Shown piece after piece: positions 1 through 7,944 of a stretch of DNA of 12,547 bases. The notes under the pieces are model-generated. The model saw nothing but the letters and a program-made list of their open reading frames with translations, was not told the DNA's origin and ran no database searches. The DNA is from an uncultured Neisseria sp. Lineage in GTDB: Bacteria > Pseudomonadota > Gammaproteobacteria > Burkholderiales > Neisseriaceae. The position numbers and the translations under genes were made by a program. The DNA lies in the NCBI GenBank assembly GCA_927911515.1, contig CAKMQH010000163.1, positions 1 through 12,547 on the forward strand, written 5' to 3'. Within the stretch, counting starts at the first letter, position 1; each line of letters begins with the position of its first letter.

Positions 1-215
1 CGTAAGGCAACTGCTGGGACAATGCGCCGATGGAAAGCTTCTTTGCGGTGTTTGAAGACGGGAGTGTTTCTATAACGCAGGAGAATTGACGGTGGACGAA
101 TTGATGAAGCAGAATAGATGACTATATGGATTACTACAACCGGGAGCGTTGCAGTCTGAAATTGAAAAAGCTGAGTCCTGTCGCATACAGAACCCAGCTT
201 GCACAAAGCGCCTGA
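1..215 (+). pseudogene. IS3-family transposase (OrfB) C-terminal remnant, frame-broken
   Basis: This is the last ~70 codons of a DDE transposase of the IS3 family, cut by the window edge. From base 6 the reading is GNCWDNAPMESFFAV, the family's conserved block around the third catalytic acid (the E of APMES). The tail ends DYYNRERCSLKLKKLSPVAY and then a TGA at 213-215, typical of IS3-family OrfB C-termini. No single frame carries the whole tail. A sensible protein needs three one-base removals: in the T run 51-53, in the G run 60-62 and in the A pair 113-114. With these removed it reads AVLKTECFYNAGELTVDELMKQIDDYMDYYN, so the original frame is recovered. The element is either decayed or affected by the indel errors suspected elsewhere in this window. 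The family call is firm. The subgroup (IS150-like) is inferred only from the end sequence. Confidence 0.85.
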
Positions 216-230
216 ATAGGCTTTTATGAG

Positions 231-255
231 TGTCCAAGATTTGGGGGCCAGTTCA
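231..255 (+). mobile_element. Right terminal inverted repeat of the IS3-family element
   Basis: Sixteen bases after the transposase stop comes a 25-bp end whose outward complement begins TGAACTGGCCCCC and finishes TTGGACA. It has the 5'-TG...CA-3' tips expected of IS3-family ends. The element therefore probably stops at 255. The left end and any target duplication lie outside the window, so the boundary cannot be confirmed here. Confidence 0.65.
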
Positions 256-256
256 G

Positions 257-270
257 TTTTCAGACGACCT
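257..270 (-). repeat. DNA uptake sequence (AG-mucDUS)
   Basis: The reverse complement reads AGGTCGTCTGAAAA, a full match to the 12-base AG-mucDUS. It begins two bases outside the predicted IS end. A second copy with GG instead of AG (GGTCGTCTGAAAA, complement of 359-371) lies about 90 bp further on, in the same orientation. Confidence 0.9.
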
Positions 271-398
271 TTTTCATGCGCGGCTATCCTGTTCCTTTTT
301 TCAGAGGATAGATAGGCAGGTCGGTCATATCCGTTTCGCAGGAGCGCTGTCGAACAGGTTTTCAGACGACCCCGCAGCCCCGTCCCGACCTGAAATCC

Positions 399-407
399 TG
401 TTAGAAT
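399..407 (+). promoter_or_regulatory. Possible extended -10 promoter for the FUSC gene
   Basis: TGTTAGAAT fits an extended -10 (TGnTAGAAT), 60 bp upstream of the start at 467. No good -35 is visible, which extended -10 promoters can tolerate. The rest of the 256-466 gap holds only two DUS copies. Sequence inspection only. Confidence 0.35.
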
Positions 408-466
408 ACCGTTTCATTTCATCCATAATAATCAAACCATTCCACATTAAAGCTGCGCCCAATACG

Positions 467-2612
467 ATGAAACTCCCGCCGCTCAAACCCCTCATCATCA
501 CCTCGCTGCCCGTCTTCGCCAGCGTCTTTATCGCCGCGACCCTCGTCTGGCGGTTTGGCACACCCAAGCTCGCCATGCCGTTTGTACTCGGCATCATCGC
601 AGGCGGCCTTGTCGATTTGGACAACCGCCTGACAGGTCGTCTGAAAAACATCATCATCACAGTCGCCCTGTTTACCATTCATCGCTCGTCGCCCAAAGCA
701 CGCTCGGCACAGGTCTGCCTTTCATCCTCGCCATGACCCTGATGACCTTCGGCTTTACCATTTTGGGCGCGGTCGGGCTGAAATACCGCACCTTCGCGTT
801 CGGCGCACTCGCCGTCGCCACCTACACCACGCTCACCTACACCCCCGACACCTTCTGGCTGACCAATCCCGTCATGATTCTGCTCGGGACCGTGTTATAC
901 AGCACCTGCACACTTGTTTTCCAAATCATCCTCCCGCACCGCCCCGTCCAAGAAAGCGTCGCCAACGCCTACGAAGCGCTCGGCGGCTATTTTGACGCCA
1001 AAGCCGACTTTTTCGATCCCGACGAAGCCGCCTGGCTTGGCAACCGCCAAATCGATCTTGCCATGAGCAACACCGGCGTCATCACTGCCTTCAACCAATG
1101 CCGCGCCGCCCTGTTTTACCGCCTGCGCGGCAAACACCGCCACCCGCGCACCGCCAAAATGCTGCGCTACTACTTTACCGCCCAAGACATACACGAACGC
1201 GTCAGCTCCGCCCACGCCGACTACACCGAGTTGACCGACACCCTCAAAAACACCGACCTCATCTTCCGCATCCGCCGCCTGCTCGAAATGCAGGGGCAGG
1301 CGTGCCGCAACGTTGCCGCCGCCCTGAGAAACGGCAAAGACTACACATACAGCAAACGCCTCGGACGCGCGATGGAAGGCTGCCGCCAATCCCTCTCGCA
1401 CTACACCGACGACCACCCCGAAAGCCGCAACATCCACCACATCCGCCGCCTGCTCGACAACCTCGGCAGCGTCGACCACCAACTTCGCCAACTCCAACAC
1501 AGCGATTCGCCCGCCGAAAACGACAACATCAGCGACACCCGCATCGCCGCCCTCGAGAACAGCAGCCTGAAAACGTCTGGCAGACCGTCCGCAGCCAGCT
1601 CAACTTCGAGTCGGGCGTTTTCCGTCATGCCACGCGCCTCTCCATCCTCGTTGCCGTCTCCTGCATCATCGTCGAAATCCTCCATCTCAACCTCGGCTAC
1701 TGGATACTCCTGACCGCAGTCTTCGTCTGCCAACCCAACTACACCGCCACCAAAAGCCGCGTGTACCAACGCATCGCCGGCACCATCCTCGGCGTCATCG
1801 TCGGCTCACTCGTGCCTTATTTTACCCCCTCCGTCGAAACCAAACTCTGGATCGTCATCGCCAGCACCACCCTGTTTTTCATGACCCGAAGCTACAAATA
1901 CAGCTTCTCCACCTTCTTCATCACCATCCAAGCCCTCACCAGCTTCTCACTCGCCGGACTGGACGTCTATGCCGCCATGCCCGTCCGCATCATCGACACC
2001 ATCGTCGGCTCCGTCCTCGCGTGGGCAGCCGTCACCTACCTCTGGCCGGACTGGCGTTACCTCACCCTCGAAAAAACCGCCGCCCAAACCGTCGGCGGCA
2101 ACGGCGCCTACCTCAGAAAAATCCTCGACCAGCTCCAATACGGCATCGCCGACGACGTCGAATACCGCACCGTCCGCCGCCAAGCCCACGAGCGCACCGC
2201 CACCCTCAGCAGCACCCTCTCCGACATGAGCAGCGAACCCAAAAAATACGGCAACAACCTGCAAAGCGGCTTCAACCTCCTCAAAACCAGCTACGCCCTG
2301 ACCGGCTACATCTCCGCGCTTGGCGCATACCGCAGCGAAATGGACGGCGCATACAGCCCCGACTTCGTCCGCAAGTTCTACCAAAGCGGCTACCGCATCG
2401 CCGACCTGCTCGAACGCCTCCCGCAAACCGGTGAACAAGATTTTCAGACGACCCTGTCACAAATCCGAACCGATTTGGAAGCCCTACAAACAGAAGCCGG
2501 CGACGCGCGCCAAAGCCACATCCTGCATCGGCAGCTCACCCTCATCGCCAAACAGCTCGACCCCTGCTACCGCAGCCTGCACGATATCGAAGCCATTCCG
2601 CAGACCGCGTGA
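467..2612 (+). CDS. FUSC-family (YccS/YhfK-type) inner-membrane protein, interrupted by two apparent single-base deletions
   Basis: Fusaric-acid-resistance-like membrane protein of the YccS/YhfK type. The family is thought to export aromatic or other organic acids, but the substrate of neisserial members is not established. The frame-corrected product is about 715 aa. It has an N-terminal membrane block from residue ~10, a long charged cytosolic region, a second membrane block at ~385-530 containing the FUSC-like signature GYWILLTAVFVCQPNYTATK, and a cytosolic tail. Start 467 is preferred because MKLPPLKPL leads straight into the first hydrophobic segment. The upstream in-frame start at 230 would run through the IS end. 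No single frame spans the gene. The frame changes near 676-680 (one T missing before TCATCGCTCGTC) and again in the A run 1570-1573 (one A missing before ACGTCTGG). Restoring both gives continuous family-like sequence. It may be a true pseudogene, but sequence error is more likely. Confidence 0.82.
634..645 (+). repeat. Intragenic AG-mucDUS in the FUSC gene
   Basis: Perfect AGGTCGTCTGAA, read in frame as part of TGRLKN. In this orientation the DUS encodes G/R-R-L-K, the same solution used by the copy inside murA. Confidence 0.9.
2441..2453 (-). repeat. Intragenic DUS in the 3' part of the FUSC gene
   Basis: The complement reads GGTCGTCTGAAAA, preceded by G rather than A (11 of 12 bases). In the gene's frame it encodes DFQTT. 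Confidence 0.8.
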
Positions 2613-2768
2613 TATAGTGGATTAACTTTTAAACCAGTACGGCGTTGCCTCGCTTAGCTCAAAGAGAACGATTCTCTAAGGTGCTGAAGCACCAAGTGAA
2701 TCGGTTCCGTACTATCTGTACTGTCTGTGGCTTCGTCGCCTTGTCCTGATTTTTGTTAATCCACTATA
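2613..2768. repeat. Full-length Correia repeat enclosed element (CREE)
   Basis: A 156-bp element bounded by perfect 14-bp inverted repeats, TATAGTGGATTAAC at the left and its complement at the right, with TA at each tip as expected for TA target duplication. The interior carries the known Correia landmarks: TACGGCGTTGCC, CTCAAAGAGAACGATTCTC, GGTGCTGAAGCACC, and GGCTTCGTCGCCTTGTCCTGA. It lies between two convergent genes, begins on the base after the FUSC stop codon and ends 7 bp from the DUF533 stop, so both mRNAs would read into it. Correia terminal repeats in transcripts are known RNase III substrates. Compared with the canonical core as I recall it, one C is missing in GCCTCGCTTAGC, possibly another indel. 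Confidence 0.95.
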
Positions 2769-2775
2769 CAAAGCG

Positions 2776-3393
2776 TTATGCCAATTCGAGCTGTTTTTCC
2801 AAGCTTTCCACCAGATTGTCGTCCAGTCCCAAGGCTTGCGACAGGCGGCTGAGGAACACGATTTCTTTGCGCGACAAATCGGCGCAGACCAAACGTGCCG
2901 CGAGATAGGTTTCTGCTGCCAATGCCTGATCGGTGCCGACGGCGGCGGCGAGTTCTTCTACGGTCGCCGGATTGTTGTATTCGGCGGCAAGCCATGCGGC
3001 GGTTTCGGGGTCTTCGCCGCTTTCACGGGCGATGACTTGTTTTTCGGTTTCGTCAATCAGACCGTCCGAAGCCGCGGCGGCAATCATGGTGCGCAAAATC
3101 ACGCGGCTGTGGTCTTCGGCGAGCAGTCCGGCAGGTTCGAACGCGCCTTGCGGTACGACCTCCTGCTGTTGGTTTTTCTGCCAATTTTGATAACCCTGAT
3201 ACGCCAGATAACCCAAAGCCGCCACGGAGCCGACTTTGACCAGCGATTTGGCGGTTTTTTTCTTCATCAGCATGGAAGCCAGTCCGCCGACCAAAGCGCC
3301 GCCGCCAAATGAATTGAGCGGGCTTTTGGATGCGGATTTTCCGCTTTTTTGAACGGTTCCTAAGATTTGATTGAGCAGGTTGTTGAAGTTCAT
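2776..3393 (-). CDS. DUF533 family (YebE-like) protein with TerB-like C-terminal domain
   Basis: A 205-aa protein resembling Escherichia coli YebE (DUF533); biochemical function unknown. It has a polar N-terminus (MNFNNLLNQILGTVQKSGKS), then a glycine-rich hydrophobic stretch at ~29-43 and a second hydrophobic stretch at ~51-67. A Q-rich linker follows, then an acidic alpha-helical domain from ~90 to the end (ILRTMIAAAASDGLIDETEK...), whose D-G-x-I-D-E pattern is typical of tellurite-resistance TerB-like folds. The hydrophobic part suggests membrane association with a cytosolic TerB-like domain. The ATG at 3393 is preceded by GAGGGA at a usable distance. It lies 99 bp downstream of murA on the same strand, with an inverted-DUS terminator between them, so read-through is probably only partial. 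The frame is intact, unlike its neighbours on both sides. Confidence 0.88.
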   Translation of the reverse strand: MNFNNLLNQILGTVQKSGKSASKSPLNSFGGGALVGGLASMLMKKKTAKSLVKVGSVAALGYLAYQGYQNWQKNQQQEVVPQGAFEPAGLLAEDHSRVILRTMIAAAASDGLIDETEKQVIARESGEDPETAAWLAAEYNNPATVEELAAAVGTDQALAAETYLAARLVCADLSRKEIVFLSRLSQALGLDDNLVESLEKQLELA

Positions 3394-3440
3394 GATGGTT
3401 CCCTCATGGTGGTCGGTTTGGGTCTGAAATGGATGCTTGG

Positions 3441-3476
3441 GGTCGTCTGAAATCGGGATGGGTGTTTCAGACGACC
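3441..3476 (-). terminator. Inverted-DUS hairpin after murA
   Basis: GGTCGTCTGAAA at 3441-3452 pairs with TTTCAGACGACC at 3465-3476, giving a 12-bp stem with a 12-nt loop. It lies 17 bp past the murA stop. The right-hand copy is followed by T, giving AG-mucDUS on the minus strand; the left-hand copy has a preceding G. Paired DUS copies downstream of genes are a common neisserial terminator form. There is no strong T tract, so efficiency is uncertain. Confidence 0.75.
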
Positions 3477-3492
3477 TGTTCGCACAAGGCTC

Positions 3493-4746
3493 TTAACCGC
3501 GTACCCGTTCGATTTTCGCGCCGACTTGGCCGAGTTTTTTCTCGATGTGTTCGTAGCCGCGGTCGAGGTGGTAGATGCGTTCGACAATAGTTTCGCCGCC
3601 TGCGACCAAGCCTGCCATGACGAGGCTGGCGGAGGCGCGCAGGTCGGTCGCCATGACGACGGCGCCGGAGAGTTTTTCCACGCCTTTGACGAAGGCGGTG
3701 TTGCCTTCGGTGGTAATGTTCGCGCCCATGCGGTTAAGTTCGGGAACGTGCATGAAGCGGTTTCAAAGATGGTTTCGACGACGCGGCTGTCGCCTTCGGC
3801 AACGGCGTTCATCGCCATAAACTGCGCCTGCATGTCGGTCGGGAAGCCGGGGTGTTCGGTGGTGCGGATGTTTACCGCTTTCGGCCGTTGCTGCATGTCG
3901 ATGGAAATCCAGTCGTCGCCCGCTTCGATGATGGCGCCGGCTTCGACGAGTTTGTCCAAAACGACTTCCATGGTTTTGGGGGCAGCTTTGCGCAGGACGA
4001 CTTTGCCGCCGGTCATGGCGACGGCGCAAAGGAAGGTACCGGCTTCGATGCGGTCAGGCACGACGCTGTGTTCGCAGCCGTGCAGCTCTTTCACGCCTTC
4101 GACGGTCATGGTTGACGTACCGATGCCGCTGATTTTCGCGCCCATTTTGACGAGGCATTCTGCCAAATCGACGACTTCGGGTTCGATGGCGCAATTTTCC
4201 AAAACGGTGGTGCCTTCGGCGAGGGTCGCCGCCATCAGCAGGTTTTCCGTACCGCCGACGGTAATCATATCCATCACCACGCGTGCGCCTTTCAGACGAC
4301 CTTTGGCTTTGACGTAGCCGTGTTCTATGGTGATTTCCGCACCCATGGTCTCGAGGCCTTTGAGGTGCTGGTCAACGGGGCGCGAACCGATGGCGCAGCC
4401 GCCAGGCAGGCTGACTTGGGCTTCGCCGAAACGCGCCAGCGTCGGGCCGAGCACGAGGATGGAGGCGCGCATGGTTTTCACCAGTTCGTAGGGGGCGCAG
4501 GTGTTGTTGACGGTGCCGCCGTTGATTTCGAATTCGTGAACGTTGTCGGTCAAAACGCGTGCGCCCATGCCTTGCAGCAGTTTTTGGGTGGTTTTGACGT
4601 CGGCGAGCATGGGTACGTTTTTCAGGCGCAGGGTGCCGGAGGTCAAGAGTCCGGCACACATCAGCGGCAGGGCGGCGTTTTTTCGCGCCGGATACGATGA
4701 TTTCGCCGTTGAGCGGGCCGTTGGCGGTGATTTTGAGTTTGTCCAC
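3493..4746 (-). CDS. murA: UDP-N-acetylglucosamine 1-carboxyvinyltransferase (MurA), with two apparent single-base indels
   Basis: MurA transfers enolpyruvate from PEP to UDP-GlcNAc, the first committed cytosolic step of peptidoglycan synthesis. The frame-corrected protein is 417 aa, against 419 in E. coli. Visible landmarks are SGAKNAALPL (K22-N23), the catalytic-loop cysteine C117 in VSLPGGCAIGSRPVD, R122, the PTDMQAQF block with the conserved Asp, and the C-terminal HVPELNRMGANI and RIYHLDRGYEHIEKKLG. The start is GTG at 4746, giving MDKLKI; only a weak purine-rich GAAAG lies upstream. Two frame breaks interrupt it. The T run 4678-4683 has one base too many (KKRRPA instead of KNAALP). The T run 3761-3763 has one too few (FETASC instead of FENRFMHV). 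MurA is normally indispensable, so sequence error is the likely cause. A DUS at 4291-4302 lies inside the gene. Confidence 0.93.
4291..4302 (-). repeat. Intragenic AG-mucDUS in murA
   Basis: Perfect AGGTCGTCTGAA on the coding strand, encoding the GRLK of AKGRLKGA, a segment where E. coli MurA also has GRLKGA. The DUS therefore sits where its translation fits the family sequence. Confidence 0.9.
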
Positions 4747-4817
4747 AGTGTTTCTTTCGTTGTTGAGACAAGTCCCGTCGGCGGCTGCCGGCAGGACGGG
4801 ATTCGGTTAGATTCGGA

Positions 4818-4823
4818 ATTATA
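4818..4823 (-). promoter_or_regulatory. Putative -10 of the murA promoter
   Basis: The minus strand reads a perfect TATAAT in CCCTTATAATTCC, 72-77 bases upstream of the murA GTG. The -35 position at 16-18 bp spacing is poor (CCGCAA-like). It lies between the terminator of the M16 genes and murA, where a murA promoter is expected. Apart from this site and the compound hairpin, I see nothing in the 318-bp gap 4747-5064. Confidence 0.45.
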
Positions 4824-4901
4824 AGGGATTTTGACGGTTTTTGCGGGCGGGCGGGGAGAATTCTTCCGAAGGGCGTTTACGGGGTACGAATGGTCGGAAG
4901 G

Positions 4902-4977
4902 GTCGTCTGAAAAAAGGTTGGGCGCAGCTTCGCCGATGTCTGTTCGGACTTCGTTGAAGCTGCGCTTTCAGACGACC
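4902..4977 (-). terminator. Compound inverted-DUS hairpin with an inner 10-bp stem
   Basis: An outer pair, GGTCGTCTGAAA near 4901-4912 and TTTCAGACGACC at 4966-4977, encloses a second perfect inverted repeat. The inner repeat is GCGCAGCTTC at 4922-4931 with GAAGCTGCGC at 4956-4965. The right inner arm abuts the right DUS; the left side has a short unpaired stretch (AAAGGTTGG). It lies ~90 bp downstream of the second M16 gene, so it probably ends that transcript before murA. Confidence 0.65.
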
Positions 4978-5064
4978 TTTTTGCCGTGTGGCGAAGGGAA
5001 ACCGCGGTACTGCCCAAGCTTTGCCCGACAGACCGTATCCGCCGGACAAGGATGGGTAAAGGCG

Positions 5065-6363
5065 TTATTCGGCACCGACGACGACAATGTGCAAATCTTC
5101 AGGTTTGACGCGGCGCTGCCAAGCGTCTTTGACTTGCTCAACGGTCAGTTTGCCGATGGCTTTGGGGTAGGCTTCGAGATAGTCGTTGGGCAGGTTGTGG
5201 TGGCCGATGATGCTGAGGTATTTCACCAGTTTGGCGTTGGAATCGAAACGCAGGGGGAAGCTGCCGATGATGTTGGCTTTGGCTTGTGCCAATTCTTCTT
5301 CGGTCGGGCCTTCTTCGATGAATTGTTTGATGACCGCCTGAGCCTGTACGAGCGAATCTTTAGTGTTTTTCTTCTGAGTGGAATAGCCGATGGTGAACAT
5401 ACCTGCTTCGGTCGCCGGTTCGAGGGTGCTGTGTACGCCGTAGGTGTAGCCGTGACGGTCGCGCAAGACTTTCATCAGGCGGCTGTCGAAACCGCCGCCG
5501 CCGAGGATGTAATTACCCGCCACCAAGGCGTAATAGTCGGGATCGTGGCGTTTGATCAGCGGCATACCGAGCAGGACTTGCGCCTGTTCGCCGGCAAAGG
5601 GAATGTCACGGCGTTGTGCCGGCTGTTGTTGAACCGGTGGAACGTTTTTAGCGGCGCTGCTGCGTTCGGGCAGACCGTTCAACACGTTTTTCACAAGGCG
5701 GTCAGCCTGTTTGCGGTTGATGTCGCCGACGATGGCGACGATGGCGTTGTCTTTGCCGTAATGGCTGCGATGGAACGCGCGGATGTCGTCAAGATTGACT
5801 TTGCGGATGCTTTCCGTGGTGATGTTGGCGCCGCTGCCGTAAGGGTGGTCGGGATAGGCAAGCTTGGTCAGCGCGCGTCCGGCGTTGTAGTCGGGCGTGG
5901 TTTCCTGTTGCTGCAGGGCGGTAACCGCCTCTTTTTGACGGCGGTCGAACACGGCGGGGTCAAAACGGGGGCGGGTCAGGGATTGGTTGAGCAGTCCGGC
6001 GGCCTGCTTGAGCGTTTCGGGGCGGCTCAGGCTGCGCAGGACGGCGGCGGAGCTTTCTTGACCGCTGCTGCTGCCGATTTGGGCGGCAATATCGTCGGCG
6101 GCGGCATTAAAGGCTTCTTCGTCCAGCTTTTCCGTGCCGTCGGTTAGGAGGGCGGCGGTAAATTCCGCCACTTCACTTTTGCCTTCGGGGTTGAACACGC
6201 TGCCCGCACCTTTGAAGTTGACCTGCATATCGACGATGGGGTTGTCGTGTTGCTCGACCAAAAGGACTTCTGTGCCGTTGCCGGTGGTCCAGCGTTGGAT
6301 GTCCACGCCTGCCTGCGCGGTGGTGGAGAGGGCGAGGGCTAATATGAGGGGAAGGGATTTCAT
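5065..6363 (-). CDS. Exported M16-family protein lacking the zinc site (non-catalytic partner)
   Basis: A 432-aa protein of the M16 (insulinase/pitrilysin) superfamily with a signal peptide (MKSLPLILALALSTTAQA, cleavage expected near residue 18). It should act in the periplasm or be lipid-free at the envelope. In the N-terminal domain the zinc motif HxxEH is replaced by EFTAA at 67-71, so it should not hydrolyse peptides alone. Its C-terminal domain keeps the R/Y pair of M16 proteins in FDSRLMKVLRDRHGYTYG (about R295 and Y308), residues known to hold the substrate backbone. It is the second of two co-directional M16 genes, 156 bp after the catalytic one. Two-gene M16B enzymes split in this way are known from other bacteria, so a heterodimer is the natural reading. 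ATG 6363 has AAAGGA 8 bases upstream. The frame is intact. Confidence 0.9.
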   Translation of the reverse strand: MKSLPLILALALSTTAQAGVDIQRWTTGNGTEVLLVEQHDNPIVDMQVNFKGAGSVFNPEGKSEVAEFTAALLTDGTEKLDEEAFNAAADDIAAQIGSSSGQESSAAVLRSLSRPETLKQAAGLLNQSLTRPRFDPAVFDRRQKEAVTALQQQETTPDYNAGRALTKLAYPDHPYGSGANITTESIRKVNLDDIRAFHRSHYGKDNAIVAIVGDINRKQADRLVKNVLNGLPERSSAAKNVPPVQQQPAQRRDIPFAGEQAQVLLGMPLIKRHDPDYYALVAGNYILGGGGFDSRLMKVLRDRHGYTYGVHSTLEPATEAGMFTIGYSTQKKNTKDSLVQAQAVIKQFIEEGPTEEELAQAKANIIGSFPLRFDSNAKLVKYLSIIGHHNLPNDYLEAYPKAIGKLTVEQVKDAWQRRVKPEDLHIVVVGAE

Positions 6364-6470
6364 CGGATATTCCTTTGCGGTTGAACCGGGTTGTCGGGGC
6401 GGATGGGCGGTTTGGTGCCGTATTCCGCCGCGTTCCGAGTCATTTGCTACTTCGGGCGGGGCGGTTCGGA

Positions 6471-6507
6471 GGTCGTCTGAAAACGGAAAAAGCGTTTTCA
6501 GACGACC
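6471..6507 (-). terminator. Inverted-DUS hairpin between the two M16 genes
   Basis: GGTCGTCTGAAAACG at 6471-6485 pairs perfectly with CGTTTTCAGACGACC at 6493-6507, a 15-bp stem with a 7-nt loop. It begins 13 bp past the stop of the upstream M16 gene and lies within the presumed operon. It has no T tract on the minus strand. It could attenuate expression of the second gene, stabilise the upstream mRNA, or serve only for uptake. Confidence 0.7.
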
Positions 6508-6519
6508 CCTTTCGTCGGT

Positions 6520-7887
6520 TTATTTAGGTTGCGGCTTGTTTGCTGCCTGAACAATCGGGCGGTACAGGACTTTCGGGTCGGGCATTACGACCACGGTCGC
6601 TAAACGGTCATCCGTCAGCAGCTGCGCGGCTGCCTGCACGTCTTCGACGCTGACGGCTTTCAGGCGGCGGCGGATTTCCGCTTCATCGCTGTATTGGAAA
6701 CCGCGTGCTTCCAGCCGTCCGAGCATCGAGGCTTGTGCCTCCATAGAATCGCGTTCGTAGATTTCGGACGCTTCAGACTGCGCTTTGATGCGGTTCAGCT
6801 CTTCGTCGCTGACGCCGTTTTCGGCGATGTCTTTCAATTCGCGGCGCAATTCGGCGATGACGGCATCGACTTCAACGTTGTCGGTCGGCATGGCGAAGAT
6901 GCTGAACAACGGCATCTCACGGCTGATCAGGTCATAATTCGCGCCCGCGCTTAAAGCCATCTGTTTGCCGCGTATCAGGTTTTTATCCAAGCGGCTGGAC
7001 GAGTTGCCTGACAAGATTTCCGACAAGACATCCAGCGCATAAGGCAGTTTGTCGTCCAGATTTTCCAGACCGGGAACGCGGTAGTTTAAGGTGACCAAAG
7101 GCTGGCGCGTCACCATTGAGGTCGTCTGAAAATTCACAGGTTCGCGTTTGAACGGCTCGCCGGTCAGCATATTGCGGTCGGGCTGCTGTTTGGCGGGAAT
7201 GCTGCCGAACAAGTCCGCCGCCGTTTTGAGCGTTTTCTTGGCATCGACATCGCCGACAATCACCAAAACGGCGTTGTTCGGCGCGTAATATTGCTGATAC
7301 CAGTCGCGCAAATCATCAGCTTTGAGCGTGTGCAGATCATTCATATAACCGATGACCGCGGCTTTCATCGAAGGCAGGGTAAAGCTGTTCAGATACACTT
7401 GTTCCCACAGTTTGCCGTCCGCCGTGTCTTCCGTGCGTTGGCGGCGTTCTTCGCGGATGACGTTCATTTCATTGAGAAATTCTTCATCGCTGAAATTGAG
7501 GTTGTGCATGCGGTCGGCTTCGAGTTTCAACACTTCGGGCAGGTTTTCCGCCGCGACATTCTCGTAATAAACCGTCTCGCTGCGGTTGGTATAGGCGTTG
7601 TTCTGTCCGCCCAAAGCTGCCACGCGTCGGCTGAATTCGCCTGATGGTACTGCCTGCGTGCCTTTAAACATCATGTGTTCCAAGGCATGGCTCAAACCGC
7701 TTTTACCCAGTTTCTCGTCCACGCTGCCGACTTTATACCAAAGCTGCGACACGGCGACCGGCGCGCGGCGGTCTTCTTTCACAATAATCTTCAACCCGTT
7801 GGGCAAGGTTTGCGACACGGTCTGCGCCAGTGTGAGTACGGGCGCGGACAAAGCAAATATCAGGGCAAGATGGCGTAAGCTGTTCAA
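6520..7887 (-). CDS. Exported M16-family zinc metallopeptidase (catalytic subunit)
   Basis: A 455-aa M16 peptidase with a signal peptide (hydrophobic core LALIFALSAPVLTLA, cleavage near residue 21-22), so a periplasmic enzyme. The inverted zinc motif HALEH is at 67-71 (H67, E70, H71), and the third ligand is probably E146 in VIREERR, the spacing expected for HxxEH-x74-E. In the C-terminal domain the arginine of the R/Y pair is present (R299 in SSSRLDKN) but the tyrosine position reads ALS instead of AYS, the reverse of its downstream partner. Substrate unknown. The start is TTG at 7885-7887: an in-frame TGA lies just upstream, no ATG follows before residue 72, and AGGA sits seven bases before TTG. 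The leader contains a Correia-like remnant. An in-gene DUS at 7119-7130 encodes FQTT. Confidence 0.92.
   Translation of the reverse strand: MNSLRHLALIFALSAPVLTLAQTVSQTLPNGLKIIVKEDRRAPVAVSQLWYKVGSVDEKLGKSGLSHALEHMMFKGTQAVPSGEFSRRVAALGGQNNAYTNRSETVYYENVAAENLPEVLKLEADRMHNLNFSDEEFLNEMNVIREERRQRTEDTADGKLWEQVYLNSFTLPSMKAAVIGYMNDLHTLKADDLRDWYQQYYAPNNAVLVIVGDVDAKKTLKTAADLFGSIPAKQQPDRNMLTGEPFKREPVNFQTTSMVTRQPLVTLNYRVPGLENLDDKLPYALDVLSEILSGNSSSRLDKNLIRGKQMALSAGANYDLISREMPLFSIFAMPTDNVEVDAVIAELRRELKDIAENGVSDEELNRIKAQSEASEIYERDSMEAQASMLGRLEARGFQYSDEAEIRRRLKAVSVEDVQAAAQLLTDDRLATVVVMPDPKVLYRPIVQAANKPQPK
7119..7130 (+). repeat. Intragenic AG-mucDUS in the catalytic M16 gene
   Basis: Perfect AGGTCGTCTGAA on the plus strand, opposite to the gene, which therefore reads NFQTTSM through it. 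Confidence 0.9.
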
Positions 7888-7944
7888 TCTGGATTCCTCT
7901 CAGTCGGTCTGGCGCAGAGCAGTCTCTGCGTGAGTGCAAAATAT

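Noticed and set aside
230..466. Upstream in-frame extension of the FUSC protein from 230
   Set aside because: It would start inside the IS terminal repeat and pass through two DUS copies. Family-like sequence begins at 467.
895..1500. Minus-strand open frame of 201 codons within the FUSC gene
   Set aside because: It is an Ala/Val/Gly-rich mirror of the coding frame without a domain, ribosome binding site or independent context.
4831..6147. Long plus-strand open frame of 438 codons opposite the non-catalytic M16 gene
   Set aside because: It is the antisense shadow of a well-supported M16 gene, with F/G/V-rich composition typical of the complement of GC-biased codons, and no family features.
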